The position numbers were made by a program, and so were the translations under genes. Below the pieces are notes generated by a model that was not told where the DNA came from, did not search any database, and saw only the letters and a list, made by a program, of their open reading frames with translations. Positions 24,908 to 32,608 of a stretch of DNA of 51,774 bases are shown one piece after another (within the stretch, counting starts at the first letter, position 1; each line of letters begins with the position of its first letter). Origin of the DNA: an uncultured Muribaculaceae bacterium (GTDB lineage: Bacteria; Bacteroidota; Bacteroidia; Bacteroidales; Muribaculaceae); assembly GCA_910578075.1 (NCBI GenBank), contig CAJTPK010000001.1, positions 1-51,774 of the forward strand, read 5' to 3'.

Positions 24908-26283
24908 TGAAGATTCTCGGGAGTCAGATTGCTGATTTCATTTAGATTGCTGTCAATCTCGTCTTGACTCAATTCGTAATTGCGCAGGTCTCCTGAGAAA
25001 TATTTGTCGTAAGAGGCCATATCAATAAGTCCGTGGCCAGACAGATTAAACAGAATAACTTTCTCTTCTCCAGTCTCCTTACATTTGTTTGCCTCCCTGA
25101 TTGTTGCGGCTATAGCATGGCATGATTCTGGAGCAGGTATTATTCCTTCAGTTCTTGCAAAAAGAATTCCGGCATCAAAAGATTCAAGCTGTTTGATATC
25201 CACGGCTTCCATAAATCCATCCTTGAGAAGCTGGGATACAATTACTCCGGCACCATGGTACCTTAGCCCTCCTGCGTGGATGTTTGCCGGTTGGAAATTG
25301 TGTCCAAGAGTGAACATTGGTAGCAGCGGAGTGTATCCGGCTTCGTCCCCGAAATCGTACTGGAATCTTCCCCGTGTGAGTTTTGGACAAGATGCCGGTT
25401 CTGCGGCAATAAACCGGGTGTTGCGTTCTCCGGTGAAATTATGGCGCATGAAAGGGAATGCTATTCCACCGAAATTAGATCCACCGCCAAAGCATGCAAT
25501 GACTATATCCGGGTATTCGCCTGCCATCTCCATCTGTTTTTCTGCTTCAAGACCTATCACAGTTTGATGTAAAGATACGTGGCTAAGAACGGAGCCGAGA
25601 GTGTATTTACAATCCGGTGTTGTTCTTGCCAGTTCAACGGCTTCCGAGATTGCAGTACCGAGCGATCCCTGATGGTTTGGAGTTTTTGTCAGTATATCTT
25701 TCCCTGCCCGTGTCGACATTGATGGGGATGGAGTCACTTGCGCACCAAAAGTATGCATTATACTTTTTCGGTAAGGCTTTTGCTCGTAGCTGATCTTCAC
25801 CTGATACACAGCAGCCTCAAGTCCAAACATTTTAGCGGCGTATGCAAGCGATGCTCCCCATTGTCCGGCTCCGGTCTCTGTTGTAATATTTTTGACTCCT
25901 TCTTTCTTACAATAATATGCTTGTGGAATAGCAGAATTCAATTTATGTGAGCCCATCGGACTGACACTTTCATTTTTAAAGTATATATGGGCAGGCGTGC
26001 CAAGAGCTTTCTCAAGTTCGTATGCCCTTACCAATGGTGTGCTTCTATAGAATCGATACATATTCCGGACTTCTTCTGGAATATCTATCCATGCTTCAGT
26101 CTGATTCAACTCCTGACGTGAAAGTTCTTCCGCAAAAATAGGGTAGAGGTCTTCAGCTTTCAGAGGTTGCTTTGTAACCGGATTAATTGGCGGTAATGGC
26201 TTAATTGGCATTTCAGCCTGAATATTATACCATTTCTTTGGAATCTGATCTTCTGAAAGGAAAAAACGCTTTTGATTATTCAT
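24901..26283 (-). CDS. trpB: TrpB-like PLP-dependent enzyme (TrpB2 type)
   Basis: A tryptophan synthase beta-type enzyme that would join indole and serine to make tryptophan. It is about 460 residues, longer than the usual TrpB1 (about 400), and has the N-terminal extension and PLIRP-to-STPLVRA form typical of TrpB2. The PLP lysine is in SPMGSHKLNSA, the catalytic Glu region is TETGAGQWG, and the phosphate-binding loop is CFGGGSNFGG. The start MNNQKRFFLSED at 26283 looks natural; an ATG 15 bases earlier is possible. No trpA or other trp gene is nearby, which is usual for TrpB2, often a stand-alone indole-salvage enzyme. It has its own TAATTTTG box. Confidence 0.9.
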   Translation of the reverse strand: MNNQKRFFLSEDQIPKKWYNIQAEMPIKPLPPINPVTKQPLKAEDLYPIFAEELSRQELNQTEAWIDIPEEVRNMYRFYRSTPLVRAYELEKALGTPAHIYFKNESVSPMGSHKLNSAIPQAYYCKKEGVKNITTETGAGQWGASLAYAAKMFGLEAAVYQVKISYEQKPYRKSIMHTFGAQVTPSPSMSTRAGKDILTKTPNHQGSLGTAISEAVELARTTPDCKYTLGSVLSHVSLHQTVIGLEAEKQMEMAGEYPDIVIACFGGGSNFGGIAFPFMRHNFTGERNTRFIAAEPASCPKLTRGRFQYDFGDEAGYTPLLPMFTLGHNFQPANIHAGGLRYHGAGVIVSQLLKDGFMEAVDIKQLESFDAGILFARTEGIIPAPESCHAIAATIREANKCKETGEEKVILFNLSGHGLIDMASYDKYFSGDLRNYELSQDEIDSNLNEISNLTPENLHH

Positions 26284-26316
26284 TGAATAAATATGCATTC
26301 ATTGTTAATTATAATG

Positions 26317-26324
26317 CAAAATTA
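26317..26324 (-). promoter_or_regulatory. -7 promoter box of trpB2
   Basis: The minus strand reads TAATTTTG, about 34 bases before the preferred ATG at 26283. Confidence 0.55.
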
Positions 26325-26365
26325 TAATATAAATCTGAATAATTCAAATTATTTTTGTAATTAAT

Positions 26366-26450
26366 GCTTTAAGGAGCTTAAGAACATTAGGGACTCTGAG
26401 GGCTTTAAGGACTTTAAAGACTCTAAAGACCTTAATGGGGCTCTAAAGCA
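26366..26450. repeat. Degenerate ~10-bp tandem repeat
   Basis: A run of imperfect ten-base units around GACTTTAAAG, for example GGCTTTAAGG, ACTTTAAAGA and CTCTAAAGAC in succession (26401-26430), with looser copies on both sides. It lies in the 290-base gap between trpB2 and an ECF sigma gene and codes for nothing visible. Period near one helical turn suggests replication slippage or phased protein binding. Confidence 0.6.
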
Positions 26451-26510
26451 GATAGAGAATGCGGATGCTTTATCTTTGATTGGAGAGTTTGGGAATTGGC
26501 GGGTAGGGAT

Positions 26511-26536
26511 AAAAAAAGAGATGCCATTGGCATCTC
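26511..26536 (-). terminator. Terminator of the ECF sigma gene
   Basis: GAGATGCCA (26518-26526) and TGGCATCTC (26528-26536) form a nine-pair stem. On the minus strand it runs into seven T (26517-26511). It lies 50 bases after the sigma factor stop codon. Confidence 0.85.
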
Positions 26537-26586
26537 AGATATCAACAAATAAAACGTAACAATTCTTTTCTATATTTTCAATTGAA

Positions 26587-27096
26587 TCAGTTTCCGTAAT
26601 CTTTCAACTGCTCGCGAAGACGTTTACGAGCGAAGAAAATGCGGCTTTTAACGGTTCCCAAAGGAAGATTCATTTTTTCAGCAATCTCGTTGTATTTATA
26701 TCCGGCAACAAACATGTTGAACGGAATACGGTATTCATCTGAAAAACTGTTGAGGGCAGTGGATATTTCCTTAACTGCAAATGAACCCTCGGGGGTGTCA
26801 AGACCGGAGTCTTGTGATATGTTGAGGTGATAGAGATCTTCAGTCTGGTCAATTACGGTAGCCTTTCTAACGGTCTGACGATAATTGTTGATGAAGATAT
26901 TGCGCATTATTGTGAAGATCCATCCCTTGAAATTAACATTGTCAACGTATTTTTCTTCGTTGTCAAGTGCTTTAAGGGTGGTGTCCTGGAGAAGGTCTTC
27001 AGCTTGTTCGCGGTTGGAAGTAAGCTGATATGCGAAGCTCAGTAGATTACCCTGGAGTCCTACGAGGCGGTTTTTGAAAGATTCGTTAGATTTCAT
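26587..27096 (-). CDS. ECF-type RNA polymerase sigma factor
   Basis: A 169-residue sigma-70 family factor. Region 2 is at about 15-80 (LTSNREQAEDLLQDTTLKAL, FKGWIFTIMRNIFINNYR) and region 4 at about 108-165 (YKYNEIAEKMNLPLGTVKSR, the HTH). No anti-sigma gene lies next to it: the divergent neighbour is a DEAD-box helicase and the gene downstream is a metabolic enzyme. It resembles the stand-alone, constitutively used ECF factors of Bacteroidetes, but its regulon cannot be deduced here. A factor-independent terminator follows. Confidence 0.9.
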   Translation of the reverse strand: MKSNESFKNRLVGLQGNLLSFAYQLTSNREQAEDLLQDTTLKALDNEEKYVDNVNFKGWIFTIMRNIFINNYRQTVRKATVIDQTEDLYHLNISQDSGLDTPEGSFAVKEISTALNSFSDEYRIPFNMFVAGYKYNEIAEKMNLPLGTVKSRIFFARKRLREQLKDYGN

Positions 27097-27208
27097 GTTG
27101 TCGTTGTTTTAATGTTGTTGATGTCTTAATAACATAGGTCAACGGAAAATTGTTCTGAGAAAAATGATTTTTTTTGAAAAATTTTTCAACTGGCATGATA
27201 AATATCGT

Positions 27209-27216
27209 TAACTTTG
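27209..27216 (+). promoter_or_regulatory. -7 promoter box of the helicase operon
   Basis: TAACTTTG on the plus strand, 34-41 bases before the GTG start at 27250. Confidence 0.5.
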
Positions 27217-27249
27217 CATTGAAGACACCATTAAACATATAGATTTTAC

Positions 27250-28530
27250 GTGAAATTTGAAGATATTTTAACCAATGATGATGTGCTCGATGGATTATGG
27301 GACATGCACTTTGATGAATGCACACCTATCCAAGAGCAGGCTATACCGGTTATAATGGAGGGACGAGACCTGCTTGCATGCGCCCAGACAGGCACAGGAA
27401 AGACAGCAGCATATCTGCTTCCTGTAATAAACATGCTTGCAGATGGAGGTTATCCCGAGGATGCCATAAATTGTGTGGTAATGGCTCCGACGCGGGAGCT
27501 TGCCCAGCAGATTGACCGCCAACTGCAGGGATTTGCTTATTTCATGCCGGTAAGCGGTATGGCAATATATGGTGGCACAGATGGTCATACCTATGACCAG
27601 CAGAGACGATCATTAAAGATGGGGGCGGATGTGGTGATCGCAACTCCGGGACGCCTTCTCGCTCATCTAAGCATGGGATATGTTGATCTATCCAAAGTGG
27701 CATTTTTTATTTTGGATGAAGCAGACAGGATGCTTGACATGGGATTCTATGATGATATAATGCAGATTGTTGCAAGGCTTCCCAAAGAGCGCCAGACATT
27801 GCTTTTTTCAGCGACGATGCCTCCTAAGATTCAGCAGATGGCAAATGCTATTCTTAAAAATCCGGCGGAAGTCAAGCTTGCCGTTTCCAAACCGGCTGAA
27901 AAGATCCAGCAATCGGCATATATATGCTATGAACCGCAAAAGATGCCCATTCTTAAGAAGATATTTGAAGAAACACCTCCTCAAAAGGTCATAGTGTTTT
28001 CTTCATCTAAGCAAAAGGTAAAGAACCTTGCAAGAGAATTAAGAGGCAAAAATATAAAGGTTGCTGAAATGCATTCCGATCTTGATCAGAGCAAGCGGGA
28101 TGATGTTATACTTGATTTCAAGGCAGGTAAAATTCATGTGATAGTAGCTACTGATATACTTGCCCGAGGCATAGATATTGATGACATCGAGATGGTTGTC
28201 AACTATGATGTGCCAAGAGAAGCTGAAGATTATGTGCATAGGATTGGACGGACTGCGCGAGCTAACCGGGATGGGCGGGCAGTTACATTTGTTTCTCCTG
28301 AAGAAATAGGCAAATTAAAAAGGATAGAGAGACTGCTGGAGAAAGAGGTGCCAAAAGAAAAGGTGCCAACAGAATTTGGAGAGGCGCCTAAAATATCATC
28401 GTCAGCGGTGAGGAAACGTTCTTGGAAACCTAATGCCCATAATAACAATAATAGCACTAACAAACGCGGGAGATATAATCACAATAAAAGAAAAAGAGGA
28501 GGCAATGGGCCGAAGCAACCAACCGTTTAG
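27250..28530 (+). CDS. DEAD-box ATP-dependent RNA helicase
   Basis: A 426-residue RNA helicase with every core motif: Q motif (CTPIQEQAI), Walker A (AQTGTGKT), PTRELA, TPGR, DEAD at about residue 156, SAT, the ATDILARGID motif and HRIGRTAR. The C-terminal tail (about 385-426) is Asn/Arg/Lys/Gly-rich (NKRGRYNHNKRKRGG), typical of non-specific RNA-binding extensions in RhlE-like proteins. It probably acts in ribosome assembly or RNA turnover. The start is GTG; the next ATG would cut into the Q-motif region. It overlaps the methyltransferase gene by 26 bases. Confidence 0.93.
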   Translation: MKFEDILTNDDVLDGLWDMHFDECTPIQEQAIPVIMEGRDLLACAQTGTGKTAAYLLPVINMLADGGYPEDAINCVVMAPTRELAQQIDRQLQGFAYFMPVSGMAIYGGTDGHTYDQQRRSLKMGADVVIATPGRLLAHLSMGYVDLSKVAFFILDEADRMLDMGFYDDIMQIVARLPKERQTLLFSATMPPKIQQMANAILKNPAEVKLAVSKPAEKIQQSAYICYEPQKMPILKKIFEETPPQKVIVFSSSKQKVKNLARELRGKNIKVAEMHSDLDQSKRDDVILDFKAGKIHVIVATDILARGIDIDDIEMVVNYDVPREAEDYVHRIGRTARANRDGRAVTFVSPEEIGKLKRIERLLEKEVPKEKVPTEFGEAPKISSSAVRKRSWKPNAHNNNNSTNKRGRYNHNKRKRGGNGPKQPTV

Positions 28531-29236
28531 GTTTAAGCAATTTGAAGTTTGCCATAGCAGAAGCTCAATGAAAGTGGGAGTAGATGCAGTGGTGCTCGGA
28601 GCATGGGCTGATATCGAATCTGCGAACAATATTCTGGATGTCGGGTGTGGCTGCGGCGTCATAGCCTTAATGTGTGCGCAGCGCAATCCATCAGTAATTA
28701 TTACAGCTATAGATATAGATTATTCATCGGTTGCTGAGGCATCTTATAATTTCGAAATGTCTCCTTGGTCTGAGAGATTATGTGCGAAAGCAGAAAACTT
28801 TATGGAGTTGTCTTGTTGTGGATCTAAAAATGATTTTTATGGTTATGATTATATAATATCCAATCCTCCATATTTTGATTCCGGAATAGATAATCCAGAT
28901 TCGGTAAGACTTAAGGCAAGACATCAATATGAGTTGTCGCCAGCTTCACTTATCAGACATGGAGCAACAATGTTGAATAAGGGTGGAAAGATCGGTCTTG
29001 TGGCTCCTTTTGAGCAGTATGATAAACTGATAACGGAAGGAAAGGTTTCAGGGTTGAATGTTGTGCGCAGTCTTGTAATGACAGGAAGAGAGGGTAGAAC
29101 TCCTAAACGTATTTTTATGGAATTCTCGCATGAATTATCAGATGAAGTCAAAGAAATTCTGACAATTGAAAGTAGTGATGGCTCATTCACGGAGCAGTAC
29201 AGAACCTTATGCAAAGAGTTTTATTTAAAATTCTGA
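28505..29236 (+). CDS. trmN6: tRNA1(Val) adenine-37 N6-methyltransferase, TrmN6-like
   Basis: A 243-residue class I SAM-dependent methyltransferase of the YfiC/TrmN6 family, which methylates A37 in tRNA1(Val). Motif I is LDVGCGCGVIALM, and the catalytic motif ISNPPYF is the N6-adenine NPPY signature. The N-terminal FRFKQFEV ... MKVGVDAVVLGAW is characteristic of the family. The start at 28505 is supported by a strong GAGGAGG ribosome-binding site ending three bases before the ATG, unusual in this window. A longer start at 28433 is rejected. It overlaps the helicase gene and is followed by a strong terminator. Confidence 0.88.
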   Translation: MGRSNQPFRFKQFEVCHSRSSMKVGVDAVVLGAWADIESANNILDVGCGCGVIALMCAQRNPSVIITAIDIDYSSVAEASYNFEMSPWSERLCAKAENFMELSCCGSKNDFYGYDYIISNPPYFDSGIDNPDSVRLKARHQYELSPASLIRHGATMLNKGGKIGLVAPFEQYDKLITEGKVSGLNVVRSLVMTGREGRTPKRIFMEFSHELSDEVKEILTIESSDGSFTEQYRTLCKEFYLKF

Positions 29237-29248
29237 TGGTTGGATAAC

Positions 29249-29289
29249 AAAAAAGAGTCTGTCTAACAATCGATTGTTAGACAGACTCT
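29249..29289. terminator. Bidirectional terminator between trmN6 and serA
   Basis: A perfect 17-base inverted repeat (29254-29270, 29273-29289). Six A (29249-29254) precede it, so it is a canonical terminator for the minus-strand serine genes. It probably also stops the plus-strand helicase/methyltransferase unit, although the plus side lacks a T-run. Confidence 0.85.
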
Positions 29290-29334
29290 GTATTATATGG
29301 AGAACAATGGTCAGGTAGAATGCCGCTGATTGAA

Positions 29335-30255
29335 TCAGAAGCGGTTTACCTGATATTTGTTCCAGCCGTCTTTGAGGTAGGCGATAGATTGCTCTGCTGC
29401 GGCTACTCCAGCGTTGAAGTTGGCTTCAGCTGTCTGTGCTCCCATTTTCTTCGGGGTGAAGAAGACACGTGCAGCGAATTTTTTCTCGAACTCTTCTGCC
29501 ATATCGGGCTTGATGTCGGAAACATAACGAAGGTCGGGACGCTCTTCAAGTGCTTTCATAAGACCTTCTTCGTCGATAACTTCCTTGCGGGCGGTATTGA
29601 CAAGTACACCGTTCTGCGGCATAAGCATTACAAGATCGTAACCGATAGATTTTTTTGTCTCAGCAGTGGCGGGAATGTGCAGAGATACGAAATCATTTCC
29701 GGAGAAAAGATCTTTGACATCATGCAATGGTTTGATACCATCTGCCTCCATTACCGCATCATCTACAAATTTATCGAGGGCTTCGAGTTTCATTCCGAAT
29801 CCTTTAGCAATACGAGCCACGTTGCGGCCAACCTGTCCATATGCATAGATTCCGAGAGACTTACCCTTCAACTCAGAGCCTGATTTGCCGTTATACTGAT
29901 TGCGGCACATCATCACGATCATTCCGAACACGAGTTCGGCAACAGCGTTAGAATTCTGGCCGGGGGTATTCATCACGCATATCTTGCGCTCAGAGGCAGC
30001 CTCAAGGTCAATATTATCGTAGCCGGCACCTGCGCGTACAATGACTTTCAGATTCTTTGCATGATCAAGCAACGCACCGTCAACTTTGTCACTTCTCACA
30101 ATAAGAGCATCGACATCTGCGATAGCCTCTACAAAATCTTCGCGAGTGCCACCCTCTACGAGTTTCAACTCATTGCCGGAGGCGTTTACTGTCTGGGCAA
30201 TTGCCTTAACGGCAGCTGCCGCGAACGGTTTTTCAGTAAATACTAATATTTTCAT
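29335..30255 (-). CDS. serA: D-3-phosphoglycerate dehydrogenase, lysine-type
   Basis: A 306-residue NAD-dependent dehydrogenase for the first step of serine synthesis. It lacks the C-terminal ACT/ASB regulatory domains, so serine feedback is not expected. The NAD fold is visible (GKSLGIYAYGQVGRNVARIAKG) and the substrate Arg is in VNTARKEVID. The usual TPHxG motif with the catalytic His reads FTPKKMGAQTAEA, so Lys replaces His (about residue 269-270). I recall this Lys form as a known subtype shared by Bacteroidetes and Entamoeba PGDH. The start MKILVFTEKPF at 30255 lies 13 bases after serC, with which it forms an operon. Confidence 0.9.
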   Translation of the reverse strand: MKILVFTEKPFAAAAVKAIAQTVNASGNELKLVEGGTREDFVEAIADVDALIVRSDKVDGALLDHAKNLKVIVRAGAGYDNIDLEAASERKICVMNTPGQNSNAVAELVFGMIVMMCRNQYNGKSGSELKGKSLGIYAYGQVGRNVARIAKGFGMKLEALDKFVDDAVMEADGIKPLHDVKDLFSGNDFVSLHIPATAETKKSIGYDLVMLMPQNGVLVNTARKEVIDEEGLMKALEERPDLRYVSDIKPDMAEEFEKKFAARVFFTPKKMGAQTAEANFNAGVAAAEQSIAYLKDGWNKYQVNRF

Positions 30256-30268
30256 GATTACGGAGAGA

Positions 30269-31336
30269 TTAATGTTTAGCCTCAAATTCTTTCATTGCGT
30301 CAACAAGCACTTTTACACTGTCGAGCGGAAGTGCATTGTAGAGGGATGCGCGGAAACCACCTACCGAACGGTGACCCTTGATACCAACGATACCTTTTGA
30401 TGTTGCAAACTCCATGAAGTCTTTCTCGAGCTCGGCGTAGTCAGGTTTCATCACGAAGCATACGTTCATGATAGAGCGGTCTTCCTCTGCAACAGTGCCG
30501 ACAAAGAGTTTGTTGCGGTCGATCTCGTCATAGAGCATCGCTGCCTTTTCCATATCAAGTTTCTCCATGGCTTTCACACCACCCATTTCTTTGTAATAAC
30601 GGAGTGTCATAAGGGCAGAGTAGATCGGAAGAACAGGAGGAGTGTTGAACATTGATCCCTTCTTGATGTGGGTGCGATAGTCAAGCATTGTAGGAATCTG
30701 ACGGCTTACTTTGCCAAGAACATCTTCCTTCACGATAACTATTGTCACTCCGGATGGAGCAAGGTTCTTCTGAGCACCTGCATAGATGAGTGAATATTTT
30801 GTAGGATCGAATTCCCTTGAGAAGATATCTGACGACATGTCACATACAACAGGAACCGGAGTATCGAAATCATGACGGATCTCAGTGCCGTAGATAGTGT
30901 TGTTCGATGTGAAATGGAAATAATCAACATCTGTCGGGATTACGAAATCCTTGGGAATATAGTTGAATTTTGTGTCTTCTGAAGAAGCAAGCACCTCTAC
31001 GTCACCGAAAATCTTAGCCTCTTTTATGGCGTTTGTCGCCCATGTGCCTGTGTTGATGTATGCAGCCTTTTTCTCAAGCAGGTTGAAGGGCACCATGCAG
31101 AATTGCAGACTTGCACCGCCACCAAGGAAAAGAACATGGTAGTTTTCAGGGAGATGGAGGAGCTCCTTTGTCAATGCTACAGCCTCATCCATTACAGCCT
31201 GGAATTGTTTGCTACGGTGGGAGATTTCAAGGATTGAGAGACCCATATCTGAGAAATCTTGGATAGCTTCCGCAGTTTTCTGAATTGTGTACGGGCTCAG
31301 GATGCTGGGTCCTGCATAAAAATTGTGTTTCTTCAT
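30269..31336 (-). CDS. serC: Phosphoserine aminotransferase
   Basis: A 355-residue PLP-dependent class V aminotransferase converting 3-phosphohydroxypyruvate to phosphoserine. It starts MKKHNFYAGPSILSP, the conserved substrate-binding N-terminus of SerC. Other family motifs are ISHRSKQF, FLGGGASLQF and the PLP lysine in YAGAQKNLAPSG. The ATG at 31336 replaces a longer reading from 31378 that has no homology. A TATATTTG promoter box lies 40-47 bases upstream. serA follows in the same operon; serB is not in the window. Confidence 0.95.
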   Translation of the reverse strand: MKKHNFYAGPSILSPYTIQKTAEAIQDFSDMGLSILEISHRSKQFQAVMDEAVALTKELLHLPENYHVLFLGGGASLQFCMVPFNLLEKKAAYINTGTWATNAIKEAKIFGDVEVLASSEDTKFNYIPKDFVIPTDVDYFHFTSNNTIYGTEIRHDFDTPVPVVCDMSSDIFSREFDPTKYSLIYAGAQKNLAPSGVTIVIVKEDVLGKVSRQIPTMLDYRTHIKKGSMFNTPPVLPIYSALMTLRYYKEMGGVKAMEKLDMEKAAMLYDEIDRNKLFVGTVAEEDRSIMNVCFVMKPDYAELEKDFMEFATSKGIVGIKGHRSVGGFRASLYNALPLDSVKVLVDAMKEFEAKH

Positions 31337-31375
31337 GATTTTAATGGTAAAATTTATATGGTTTGTATTTGTTGG

Positions 31376-31383
31376 CAAATATA
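31376..31383 (-). promoter_or_regulatory. -7 promoter box of serC-serA
   Basis: The minus strand reads TATATTTG, fitting TAnnTTTG, 40-47 bases before the serC start. Confidence 0.5.
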
Positions 31384-31418
31384 AGCTTAAAAATGATACT
31401 TTGAAAATTTTTGCAGAT

Positions 31419-31455
31419 AAAAAAGAGAATAGATGTTGGAAAACATCTATTCTCT
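31419..31455 (-). terminator. Terminator after malate dehydrogenase
   Basis: A 14-pair perfect stem (31424-31437, 31442-31455) with a four-base loop runs into six T on the minus strand. It starts 45 bases after the mdh stop codon. Confidence 0.88.
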
Positions 31456-31499
31456 AATTGAACTCATTTAAACTTTCAAGAACATCATGGATGACCTTC

Positions 31500-32513
31500 T
31501 TATTTTGTTTCTTCCATAAGATAGGGATTTAGCTTACCCCATTCAGAAATAGGCGGCATGATGCCGAGTGAAATAACCTCATCGCGGAGTGCGCAAAGGT
31601 GTTCATAGCTTTTCTCAAGGCTTGCATTCTCTTCGGGAGTGCCATCGACTGGTTTGAATGTGACACCATCTTTATTAATGGTTGTTTCCATTGCCATCAT
31701 TATATGGCTGAATTTCTTATTATTCACATATACACCTGCCGGCCATCTGAAAGATGGACCACCCATCGCAGCAGCAATCATCTCTATCGATAGATAAGCA
31801 GGGCTCTGGAACGATGAACGACCTCTGAGATCAATAATATTCTTTCCACCCTGGATAACTTTTGTCTTTATCTGCTCCCAATCTGCGGCTGGTATTGTTC
31901 CGGATTCTATCAATTCTTTTAACGGACGCCCGTCAACCAATGTTGTCGATTCAAATACTGCCATCTGCTCGCCATGACCACCGTATGTCCTTGCGTTGAC
32001 TACTTTGTCGGGAAGGATCTTGAAATATTTAGCAAGTTCGCTGCGGAGACGTGTGCTGTCAAGGGCTGCCAAAGTCGTGACACATCCCGGTTTCACACCT
32101 GAGTAAAGAAGGGTGATAAGACCGGTAATGTCGGCAGGGTTGAAGATAACAACAATGTGTTTCACATCCGGACAATATTTTCGGACATTTTTGCCGAAAT
32201 CTTCAGCGATCTGTGCATTGCCTTTTAGAAGATCTTCTCTGGTCATACCGGCTTTCCTTGGAGCACCGCCTGAAGAGACAATGAACTTAGCGCCTGTGAA
32301 AGCGGTTTCTATATCATCAGTGAACGTAAGGTTGAGCCCCTCGAATCCACACTGAAGCATCTCCTCTGCCACCCCTTCAAGTCCGTTGCCGTAAGGATCG
32401 TAAAGACAAATATTAGGGGTGAGTCGCATCATAATGGCAGTCTGCGCCATGTTGGAGCCGATCATGCCGGCAGCACCGACGATGAGCAGCTTTTCATTTG
32501 TCAAATAATTCAT
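31500..32513 (-). CDS. mdh: Malate dehydrogenase
   Basis: A 337-residue NAD-dependent dehydrogenase of the lactate/malate family, interconverting malate and oxaloacetate. The Rossmann motif GAAGMIGSN is at the N-terminus. The substrate loop holds APRKAGMTREDLLKGNA (Arg pair typical of malate specificity), then FNPADI, LDSTRLRSEL and the catalytic His in YGGHGEQM. It is a single gene, with a terminator behind it and radA divergent in front. In a propionate/succinate fermenter it would feed fumarate reduction upstream of the methylmalonyl-CoA mutase encoded 2.3 kb away. Confidence 0.92.
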   Translation of the reverse strand: MNYLTNEKLLIVGAAGMIGSNMAQTAIMMRLTPNICLYDPYGNGLEGVAEEMLQCGFEGLNLTFTDDIETAFTGAKFIVSSGGAPRKAGMTREDLLKGNAQIAEDFGKNVRKYCPDVKHIVVIFNPADITGLITLLYSGVKPGCVTTLAALDSTRLRSELAKYFKILPDKVVNARTYGGHGEQMAVFESTTLVDGRPLKELIESGTIPAADWEQIKTKVIQGGKNIIDLRGRSSFQSPAYLSIEMIAAAMGGPSFRWPAGVYVNNKKFSHIMMAMETTINKDGVTFKPVDGTPEENASLEKSYEHLCALRDEVISLGIMPPISEWGKLNPYLMEETK

Positions 32514-32592
32514 TTTTTTGATATTTTGAAGTTGGTCAAATGTGTTTTGAAATTATAATGCTTTGAAAATGGAAAAGTTTTGAATTTTTGAT

Positions 32593-32600
32593 TAAATTTG
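32593..32600 (+). promoter_or_regulatory. -7 promoter box of radA, nearly leaderless
   Basis: TAAATTTG on the plus strand ends only eight bases before the ATG at 32609. The transcript would therefore begin within a few bases of the start codon. Confidence 0.55.
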
Positions 32601-32608
32601 CATTAATT

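Noticed and set aside
26366..26450. Repeat array as a CRISPR
   Set aside because: Units are about ten bases, degenerate, and there are no unique spacers or cas genes.
29335..30255. serA as a pseudogene because the catalytic His is missing
   Set aside because: The frame and all other motifs are intact and the Lys-type active site is a known subtype.
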